DNA of 64,000 nucleotides from the NCBI GenBank assembly GCA_002794775.1, contig NBAY01000003.1, positions 1,364,001 to 1,428,000 on the forward strand, written 5' to 3'. The translations under genes were made by a program, and so were the position numbers. A model generated the notes under the pieces. That model did not search any database. It had not been told where the DNA came from and worked only from the letters and a program-made list of their open reading frames with translations. The first letter of the stretch is position 1. The number at the start of each line of letters is the position of its first letter. This DNA comes from Porodaedalea pini. Taxonomy: Eukaryota; Basidiomycota; Agaricomycetes; Hymenochaetales; Hymenochaetaceae. Positions 55,431 through 64,000 of this stretch are shown one piece after another.

Positions 55431-56462
55431 CAAGCTCTAGATTGAGATTATCGAGGAATTCAGCTCATCGGGATTTCTTTTGCATTCTTTCACCTTTCTT
55501 CCATCGCTTGGCAGCAACCTCTCTGATGTGCTCCTGAGTAATGTCTCGCCTTCGCTTCCTATCACAGCCACTGTCAAGATGGTTGCGTGCCTCCTTCTTG
55601 ATAAACTTCTGATCCTGCTCACTGGTTAGCTTCACGTCCGCAAACTCTTGCGTTCCGTTTCATCAATACTTCATCCAGGCATTGAACAGTTCTACAGTAC
55701 CGCTTGGATTCTTGTGTGCATGTAGCCTGTATGCACCCAGCGTGCCTTCATTCGCATCATTTGTTGCAGGCATCCAAGCTAGGATTCGCTCTGCTTCGGT
55801 AAGGCTTGCTATTTTTCTATCATCTGAGAACTCTGCTGAAAACCTTTCCCAAGTTACAAGAGCCTCCTGAAGGAATGCAACAAAAATATCTTCAAGATGT
55901 GGAAGCTCAGGCATGAGCTTCCTGATTGCTTCGATGGCCTCAGGTCGTTTCCAGTGGTCCAGGCCATTCAAAGTAGCAAATTGAGGTTCAGAGCTAGAGG
56001 ACAGGATCAGCTGAGGTGAGTCTGTTAGTTTCTGAATGTGTTCTTTGACGTTCTGATGAAGCGGTCCCTGATCTAGTGTGTTCAAATGTTCCAATCCAGG
56101 GCCGCGTATGGTCAAAATATAAGAATGGGAGATGGCCTCTTGATAAAGCACCAAAACTGCGAGTTCGGTTCGTGTCAGTCCATCCAGTAAACCCTTCAAG
56201 ACATTTGATTCAAGGTGATTCAGGCCCGGTTTCTCCTTTGAATCACAAATATGGTGCATATACTCAATGTAGAAGTCCAAACAAACAATCGTCTTGGCCA
56301 CAGCTTCAAGATAGGATGAATACCAAGTATTTGAGGTATCAGAAAAAGTATAGTCATATCCATATTCATGTCGCATGTAGTCCCGGTAAGCATCCTGCTG
56401 ACCCTTTTTGTTGTCCTTATGATTCAGGAGTGCCCCCATCAAACTAGTGAGTTTGATAGCGC

Positions 56463-57913
56463 CACTGTAGCACTCGATTCACACTTAGGCATCAGCCGTC
56501 CCAGCATACCACCTGCTTTATTTATTACTATATACAGATACAAACCCCATAAACACGGTCAAGCACTTCGTTTCATCACCGTCTATCTTACACTTCACAT
56601 TTCACGTGCTCGAATGGTCACACTCGCCCATTCAAGCATCAATATACCTTCGAAGTTCTCATATTATCCCTTAGTAACCTCATAAATATGTTCGAACACT
56701 TTCATACACCCACTCTAACACTCATACCACTTCCTACTCACACTTGAACACTTTGTTTCCTTTATATTCATCCCATATCACACTATATATGTGCTCGAGG
56801 ACTCTATCCACTTCATATTCACTCATTTGAACATTTGTAGCACAGCCAGATCACACAGTTGGGCTCAGGGAATGCATTGGGTTCCAGCAGGGGGCACTCG
56901 AACAGTCCTCGGGCCGCCAACATTCAATGTATCACGCTCGAATGACCGGATTCCATCGTTTGCCACGTTCTCCATGCGGCTCGAGCGTTATTTATCATCG
57001 TCTATCACTCCCATGATGTGCATTTGTTGTCATCACACCCTTGGGGGCATTCGGGGATGTTTGAATGGAGTTGTTCAGAGCACACATGATAAGTTTCTTG
57101 GTTTCATTGGTCTTCTCCTTGATGTTGAACCATTATTCCCCTTCGAGTTTGTGATATATCATGTTCTTGAGTCATTCCATCCCTAACATATGACTATTCT
57201 GACTCGAACATGCACTGCACGCAATCCTCTACCTCTGTATGTACACTCGACATCAGTACCGAGCTCGTTTCGACTAGAGTATAAATAGTGCACACCTTTG
57301 TACTGATTCTAGACAGGGAATACAACCCCGAGTTCACTCCACAGTACACATTTCGAGTCTGATAAGTCATTATCATCTCCAGTTCATCCCTGCTCTGCTT
57401 TAACAAGCTTGGCCAAGTGCTTGAATAGCGCGTTCGGTTCACCACATACGCCCGAAACTGATATTCCAAGTCTTCGAGTGCCCAACAAACACAACAGGGT
57501 ATCATACCTGCATACTTCCATCGCACTGCACGTTCGCTGCCTACTAAGAAGTTGCTCGATCACATTGGGATACATTCAGACACCTTCAAGCACCGTTTTG
57601 AGTGCGTTCGAGTGCTCGACAAGTGCCAACCAGGGATCCAAACTGTCCAGAACACCCTGATACAGCCCTGCACCTACCTCAACTTCAGGTTTCAATCGCT
57701 ATAGTTATGGGTCTGCGTTGGGAGCTTGATTCTGACAGAATCAAGCACTTTGGCAAAGCTTCTGAATCAGTAGAGCCATTGTCTTGAGCGTTCGGTCACT
57801 CTGTTTCCATTTGGTTGTCCCTCCTCAACTATCAAGTCACCACAGTCTCCCTTGGGAAGAATATAGATTCACCCTTGAGTCGACCATACAGTCCACAAAA
57901 GAGTCTGCATCGT
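56463..57913. mobile_element. Candidate non-autonomous DNA transposon (1.45 kb)
   Basis: Flanked by GATAGCGC (56455-56462) and GATACCGC (57914-57921), an 8-bp duplication with one mismatch. The ends CACTGTAGCACTCG (left) and, on the other strand, ACGATGCAGACTC (right) are loosely similar inverted termini. Removing it joins the two halves of the minus-strand repeat gene (MSTGGIT / GAIKLTSLMG). No coding region; it contains many TTCGAGTG/CACTCGAA motifs. It could instead be a long intron, since CTACAG precedes TGGCGC on the minus strand. Confidence 0.55.
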
Positions 57914-59760
57914 GATACCGCCAGTTGACATTTCGACAGCCCAAGCTGCAGCCACATCCTCCTTGCCCTCTGCAAGTTCGAAAGCAGTGGTGTTATCCTT
58001 GTTCATGAGTGCTACAGGACCAAGCCCCAGTGAGTCCCACTTTTTCTTCATTCCCAAGACACCGCCTTTGACTGTGTTCAAATCTTTATGCATATCACAT
58101 CCTGTCCAGATCCATAGATGGAGAGCATGCCATTCTTCTTCAGTAAGATGAAGGTAAGCTTCCCCTGCAAGCTCCTTAAAAACTTCATTCATTTTTGCTG
58201 ATTTGTGTTCTTCCTTCGTCTCATCATCCAGATCCTCCCAGGCGTCCTCACCACCCAGCTCCTCGATCAAATCTTTCTGGGATTCCAAAATGACCACTTC
58301 GCAATCCAAGGCTGGTAGTTCATGCAGGTATTTCTCTCCTAGTCCCAGTTCAGTCTGTTCTTCCTTCCATATGCCGAGCTGACGATGTTTTGACTTCTGA
58401 TCTTCAGCATGGTCCTCATGCATACCAGCATGCTTCATAGCGAGTGACTGTTTATTGAGAGGATGTGCCAGAGGTTCTGAGGAGTACAGAGGGGATTTCT
58501 TATAAGCAGACATGGCTTCGTTCAGTGTAGCTAAGTCTCCCAGTTTCTGTGTTTCTGCTCGGTGATTCCCTGACATCTGCACACCAACCAGGTGGACTTT
58601 ATGCTCAGTTGGCGCTTCACCCTTCAACTACAAACTTGGGGCCTGAATATTGACATGCATAGCCTTGAAGTTCTGGTTTCTATTGGTCGTTCTGTCGCCG
58701 CCGCTCGTAAACGCTAGTCAAACAAAAGGTGAGTATATGCGTCTCACTCTCTGCATCCCAGATTCTGATTGTCTCAAAACTTACCAGGCGTTCGATCCAG
58801 CTCATACCCAAGCTGGACATCAGAAGCTATGCTTCCCTCTTCCATGATTCTCACTACAGTTTGAGGGCTCATCTGACGGTTCGTTTTCTTCACAGGTTTC
58901 AATCATATAGGCTGGAGAAATGACAGAGAAAGCCGGATGAAGCTAGCAAGTGCTTTGCCCACATTTCACATTGGCAAGCCCAGCACAATGAGCTCACACA
59001 CGAGCGAGCGGACCTTTGGAGTATATGCTCCATTTTCCATGAGAGTGGATGTATGTATTATTCCAGTTTTGAAGTCCTCAAGCCATCAAATCTGAGCTCA
59101 TGCGCAGTGGAGCCGCATGCAGAAAACATTGCTTCACCAACAAGTTTTGGTGAGTTTGGTGAGTAAATTTGATCCATAAGATGATAAGTTTTCAATCACT
59201 GAGTAGAAATACAATGTATTTTGCTGGTTTATGTGCAGGCTAGTCTCGAGCTGGGTCCGTGCCACCCAAAGTTTGGCCTGTGTAGGAGAAAGCACCTGAA
59301 GACAAGCTTCATTCTCGGATCGTGCAGTGAGCAGCTCAGCCTCAGATAGTGTGAGTTTCCCTCTTACTTCTTCTGCTTCCAAGTGTTCTAAATGCTGTAT
59401 CTTCTTCAGCACAAATACTGAGGCCTTCAAGCGACGAACTGCCTTTTGCAATGCATGAGCACACATATCCAGATGCTTTCGGCGAGCTGAAGCTTTCTTG
59501 AGGGAATAAGAAACGGATTCAAGTGAGTCATCCTTTTCTTTCAGCTCTAGCTTGATGTCATCCAGTTCTTTCGTCAGGGTGGATATTAGATGTCCTTGTA
59601 GTGAGGAGGAAGTGTGTAGGTTAACTATTGTTTCGTCTTGAGATTTGCTGATGTTTTGCTGAAGCTCCAGCTCTTCTCTCGTTCTCTGAAGACAGGTACG
59701 TGTTGATAGAAGCTTGACCTCTGTGGCTGAGTGTGCTACAGATCAAGTGGTCCTTGTTTC

Positions 59761-60985
59761 AAGCATCAGGGGTGGGATGGGGATGGGGGACAGGGGACAG
59801 GGGGAGTTCCTCCTCTGGCCGGTGTCGAGAGAAGTGGGCAAGTTGCAGGATGAGTTTTTGATCTTTTGTTTGCGGCATTTCTGGAGCTGAAAGGTAAGTA
59901 TATCATCTCAAATAATGCACTTAAATGAACCCTTACTTTGCATTAGTGAACTCGAGCATACAAAATCCTGATGTGTTGATGCGTCGAGATGCGTCCATTT
60001 CCACTGTGACCAGATGTGACTAAATGTGTATCGTGACTATAAACCTTCGCCTCTAGCAAGCTCTCTTGCATTTCATGAAATCATATGGTTAACTGAAATC
60101 AATAGTATAACTTACGGATAAGAAACTAATCTACATTTTGTTCAGAGGATTTTGCTCAAAAAAAATAATTCACTGAGATAATGCTAGTTTAGCTCAAGAA
60201 ACCATTGTATTTTTGCAAGAAATGAAGCTCAGGGAAATCCCTCTGAACAAATTAAAGATATATGGAATTTAAATTATATTATGATTTTTGTTTTATTTTT
60301 AGTTACATGTGGAGGGAGAGGCTATCTTCACGAGACGCGCGGATTCTGAGGGACACTTTCTTCGCCACCCCAGCGCTCGGCATCTCATGCCGGAGTGCGT
60401 GGGAACGCACGCGCGACTCGCGGCAATTGCTGACCCCCATTATGATAATGTCTACGCTGGTGTCACAAAATAAAATATTTTCAAAATGAGGCAACAGAGT
60501 CCGAAAGAATAACGAATATTGGTACAGTCACAAGAGTAACACTGACAAGCAAGGCATATGTACATCTATTTCTCCCCATTGTATTTTATCACAAACATAA
60601 TCTATAGCCCAGGACTGAGCGTCGTATAAAGATAAGCAAGCGGAACGAGAAGAAGTTCCTTCATACGACTGTATGACCCGGTCCGGTCGCGTAAGGCGGA
60701 AAGCGAGAAGGGGAAAAGTGTATGCGCCGAGAAATCCAGTGAAGGGACGGAGAGGTATTCGCTTCGGGCTTCGGGCTGCATGGCAAACACCTCAAGCATC
60801 AAGGCGGTAAAGATCCCAACGTCAAATGCTTGTATGTAGATGACTTTGAGGAACAACAATGAAGTACACGATAGGATAGAAGATGATGGTCACGATGAAT
60901 TTGCGACCTGGAATTTTTTGAGAAGGCATGATTAATGTGAAACGCGGTGAAGAGATGGCGATGGTGATACGTACCATTCCCTGAC
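59761..60985. other. Non-coding stretch between repeat gene and ADE4
   Basis: AT-rich from about 59940 to 60300, then a short GC-richer stretch (60305-60440), then the 3' flank of ADE4. A T-rich palindrome-like AATAAAATATTTT lies near 60470. No gene or RNA is recognised. Confidence 0.4.
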
Positions 60986-63083
60986 CTATCGCGAGCCTGT
61001 CCAACTATTGTAAAGCCCAACTGTATCGTCAGCGCCATTCATCGGGCCGCTACATCCCACTGGGGCTTCTTTCAGCTCGCTCACATCACTATGTTGCACT
61101 GCACCCCTGCCCTTCCCCTCTAGAGCTGCGATTTCATTAACCTGCGCTTTGCTTTTCACGTTATCCGCGCGGAGTTTCTCCAAATGCTGGAGATACAATT
61201 CGTCGACACCCCCGGTCACATATTCGCCGGTGAAAACGGAACAGTCGAAGCTTGATATTTCTGGATTGAATTGGCGAACGGCCGAAATGAGGTCGGGCAG
61301 TGTCTGAAAGATGACGAGGTCGGCGCCGATGGCCTCGGCTATCGCGCTCGTGTCTCGATCATGGGCGACAAGTTCTGCTCGAGAAGGCATGTCGATACCG
61401 TACACGTTAGAATACCTAAAACCACGCGTCGATGTGAATTAGACGTGTATGGTCGAATTGAATGAGACGTGACAGACCGAATAGGCGGGGCACAACTCGC
61501 AACGATAACCTTCTTGGCGCCGACGTCCTTTGCCATCTGGACGATTTCTTTCGACGTTGTCCCCCGCACAATGGAATCTAAGGTAACACTCGCACGTTTT
61601 AAGCGAGCCATTAATCAGCTAAGAAGTAAACGCACCGTCAACAATGAGAACATTCTTTCCGGAGAATTCAAGCGCCATTGCATTCAACTTTCGTCGCACG
61701 TTTTGCCGTCTATCAAGTTACCTCATATCAGGCTGAGATTGGGCGCAGACAGAAGAAAAATACATGCCTCATTCGTTGACCGGGCATGATGAACGTGCGG
61801 CCAACATAGCGATTCTTTATGAAGCCTTCTCTGTACGGTAGTGCAAGTTTTTGAGCAAGATTAAGAGCGGCAACCCGAGATGTGTCTGGAACCTTCATTC
61901 ATTATCACTCTGAGCTCACGTATATGGGTATAACCGATTATTCTCACAGGAATTACAACATCAATGCTCAGATGGTGCTTCTCTAAGACCCTCTTAACTT
62001 CGTCCGCAAGGAGGTCGCCCATGGCCATGCGGCTTCTATATACGCTTACGCCGTCGAGCACGGAGTCCGGCCGAGCGAAATAGACATATTCAAAGATATC
62101 AGGTGCAAAGGTCGATGCGCTTCCCACTTGACGCCGAGAGACTTGTGAACGAGTGATAATCACGGCCTCACCTAGATATTGAAGATATACAGTTAACTAA
62201 TGTGCAAATAGATCACTGGATACTTCGCGCACCAGGCTTGACATCTTCCCAGCCCATGAATCCACTTGCGTCTGCGACTACGCTTTCGCTTGCAAATATG
62301 TAGTCGCGTCCACCGACAACGCTACGATGGGCCATCCCCACCGGACGGATACCATTGGGATCGCGGAATGCAATGATGCCGAAACCAGCTAGCATTGCTA
62401 CGCAGGCATACGCGCCCTTGCATTGCTCCATAAGGCCTCCAATCGCCGTGAATATATCTTCCTCGTTGATACGGAATTTCCCAGTTTTCTGGAGATTGTC
62501 GGCGAAGATATTTAACAGAAGTTCGGAATCCGAGTTTGTATTTATGTGTCTATGCGCCTCTGCATCCATGAATTGGAGTAGGGATGCAGTGTTAATGAGG
62601 TTTCCGTTCTTTGATATTCGTTAAAGTAATTTGGGACACGCTTGCTTGAAAGGCAACCTACATGAGCGAAGACTATCCCATAAGGCGAATTGACGTAGAA
62701 TGGCTGAGCTTCAGCATGTGTTGAGCTGCCAGCAGTTGGATACCGGACTAAATGGCTGTTTTGAGTCGCAAAGATCTACAACTTTTAAAATGGATGCTCA
62801 CCATGACCCACGCCCATCCCGCCGGACAGTCTGCTCAATGCGCTCTTGTCAAAGACATCCCGGACCATACCATTAGCCTTGCACTGATAGAAGCGACCCT
62901 TGTAGCCGCAAGTGACAATTCCGCAAGCATCTTGTCCCCGATGCTGCAGCAACGAGAGACCTTCACAGATTTCGGCAGCGCAATCGATGCTCGGATCGTG
63001 CAGAAGTAGTCCGAGTATGCCACACACTAAAAAAGGCATGAGAATCAGCATTCAATTGTTTAAGTCATAGTTTCGACCGTACT
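60986..63083 (-). CDS. ADE4: Amidophosphoribosyltransferase (purine synthesis, step 1)
   Basis: Transfers glutamine amide nitrogen to PRPP, giving 5-phosphoribosylamine (EC 2.4.2.14). The mature N-terminus is [20 protein letters not shown]: Cys2 is the glutaminase nucleophile. Further glutaminase motifs are [39 protein letters not shown] and [16 protein letters not shown]. The phosphoribosyltransferase part has [34 protein letters not shown] sequence, [13 protein letters not shown] and [20 protein letters not shown] (PRPP loop). The C-terminus reads [15 protein letters not shown]. The start codon is split: A at 63083, intron 63027-63082, then TG at 63025-63026. The other ATG (near 63042) would put seven residues before the Cys and disable the enzyme. 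Estimated length is about 550 aa with several short introns. Confidence 0.95.
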
Positions 63084-63320
63084 TTCTTTACGCAGAGCCC
63101 TTGCTAGACTGAAGGAACTCGAAGCAGCGCAAGAACCTGAATGTCGGGGCAAAATTTGTGCAGTTGCACACGTGCTTGCCTCACCTGTTGATCCGCGCTC
63201 CGAGCGTCTAGGTGGCTGTAATGTTGTGACGGTCACAGCCCGAGTCATTTCGCTGTCGATATGTTTGCTCGTCGCGGTCAACGTCGTGCTGGCTGCATAC
63301 ACTCAGCTTGCGTCAAGTAA
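63084..63320. promoter_or_regulatory. Divergent promoter, ADE4 / eIF2B-beta
   Basis: 237 bp between divergent start sites. No TATA box is obvious; a GGTCACAGC/TGTGACG pair lies near 63225-63240. Confidence 0.5.
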
Positions 63321-63988
63321 ATGTCTTCAGAAAGGGGAAGCTCGGCGATCCAGCGTCAAGTTGAAAGCCTCGTATGGCGTCTTCGTCGACGGTATATTTG
63401 AACTCGCCACCTGCAGCCTATAACATGTATTAAAACCCCCTTTCTCATGTTGCAGGCAACTCATTGGTTCGAGAGAAACTGCTCTCGAGACCGTGCACGT
63501 AATACGCCAAGTCGTTCTGCGAGCCAGATTCTCAAATATTGAAGAGCTCATCGCGAAGATCAAATCTGTGGGTCAGAGACTTGTAGAAGCTCAGCCAAAA
63601 GGTGTGGCAACTCAGTTCTCAACGTAGTATCGCTCTCAGATAGTTTCACACAGAGTTCACCGTCGGCAATACTGTGCGCAAGATTCTCCACCACATACGC
63701 GAAGAGTACAGCGCTGCGCACGAAAGCTCCTCAAAGCCTATGCCCAAGTCTGGCTTTTCTATTTCAAACTTCGTCCTCATGGGTCAGCCCAAGAAGCAGT
63801 CTACCATCCAAAAGTCTTCTGTCATAGAAAGCTTGGCGGACTCTACCGGCGTCAATGATCCGGACACGTTTGCACAGGGTCTAAAACCTGTATTAATGGA
63901 AGCTATTCAGGACGTGTTAGACGAACTTGAGACAGTATATGACAATGTGTCTAAAGGCGCGAAGGATCACATACACTCAGAGTGCGCT
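63321..63988 (+). CDS. GCD7: Translation initiation factor eIF2B beta subunit (5' part)
   Basis: Regulatory subunit of the eIF2B guanine-nucleotide exchange factor that recycles eIF2-GDP. Exons 63321-63391, 63456-63601 and 63654-63988 keep frame. The reading starts MSSERGSSAIQRQVESLVWR, then ETALETVHVIRQVVLRARFS, EFTVGNTVRKILHHIREEYS, SGFSISNFVLMGQPKKQSTI and LETVYDNVSKGAKDHIHSE, matching the N-terminal helical domain of eIF2B-beta. The last exon appears to end at a GTGCGC donor at 63989, so the catalytic-fold C-terminal half is outside the window. It is divergent from ADE4. Confidence 0.93.
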
Positions 63989-64000
63989 ATTACTTCATTA

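Larger units (their letters stand above)
41744..59760 (-). pseudogene. Unnamed repeat-family gene (candidate transposase), split by insertions
   Basis: Minus-strand pieces read in order. A coiled coil comes first (59134-59760; KLELKEKDDSLESVSYSL-like), then ENGAYTPKVRSLVCELIVLG, NRQMSPQTVVRIMEEGS, FTSGGDRTTNRNQNFKAMHV, HLVGVQMSGNHRAETQKLGD and MHEDHAEDQKSKHRQL. Next are WIWTGCDMHKDLNTVKGG, LMNKDNTTAFEL, GAIKLTSLMGALLNHKDNKK, FSDTSNTWYSSYLEAVA and GLNHLESNVL, then WMPATNDANEGTLGAYR. After element A comes the last piece, 41744-41921, MMVAQMKDQLDKLRGEDQE...ALAWY. I recognise it as a repeated, uncharacterised Agaricomycete family. Conserved Asp and Glu spread along it suggest an RNase-H-like transposase, which is inference. 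In-frame TGA/TAG codons (for example after APSL near 58627 and two in tandem near 55661) and two insertions make it a pseudogene. The 5' end is uncertain. Confidence 0.6.

Noticed and set aside
1..64000. CRISPR arrays, tRNA or rRNA genes
   Set aside because: CRISPR is not expected in a fungal nuclear genome and no direct-repeat/spacer pattern was seen; no tRNA cloverleaf with A and B boxes was recognised by eye, though a scan with a covariance model was not possible.

Overview
The window is nuclear DNA of a filamentous basidiomycete, most likely an Agaricomycete. Genes carry many 50-60 nt introns with GT-AG ends (branch sites such as TACTAAC near 4041) and compact spacing. The housekeeping proteins are fungal: bifunctional tryptophan synthase, a Ste18-type G-gamma, Csm1/Pcs1 monopolin and an ankyrin-bearing L-asparaginase. 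About two thirds of the window is transposon, including a KDZ transposase of the kind expanded in mushrooms.

Host genes, left to right: G-protein gamma (-, 423-815); a secreted cupredoxin-like protein (+, 1844-2604); the Csm1/Pcs1 monopolin subunit (+, 2910-4655); L-asparaginase with C-terminal ankyrin repeats (-, 4844-7524), divergent from tryptophan synthase (+, 7766-10493); DNA2 helicase-nuclease (+, 31821-36080); S-adenosylmethionine synthetase (-, 36563-38066); a myotubularin phosphatase (-, 38264-41333); amidophosphoribosyltransferase ADE4 (-, 60986-63083), divergent from eIF2B-beta (+, from 63321, running off the window).

Two mobile-element blocks separate them. Block 1 (about 10.64-31.63 kb) is a decayed LINE (ORF1 with zinc knuckles; ORF2 with endonuclease, reverse transcriptase and RNase H) followed by what I interpret as one 14.65-kb KDZ-type DNA transposon (16985-31634). 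Its two ends are matching hairpin-forming inverted repeats backed by clusters of a 9-bp palindrome, GAWCNGWTC. Inside are a KDZ transposase gene broken by a solo LTR, a KOW/Spt5-like gene, and plus-strand cargo genes of unknown function. One cargo gene has an 851-bp near-perfect palindrome across an intron and its acceptor.

Block 2 (about 41.7-59.8 kb) is a nest. An unnamed, repetitive minus-strand gene family, possibly an undescribed transposase, is split by a 13.5-kb Gypsy/chromovirus insertion (element A, 5-bp duplication CAAGC). A second, inverted Gypsy (element B, duplication GGACT) lies inside A's integrase, and a solo LTR (duplication ATGG) lies inside A's 3' LTR. A further 1.45-kb insertion with an 8-bp duplication sits in the host repeat gene. 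Both Gypsy copies keep the same in-frame TGA codons and the same GGGTTTT frameshift heptamer at the gag-pol junction.

All calls were made by eye from the sequence. Exon borders given to the base were checked for frame; others are approximate.
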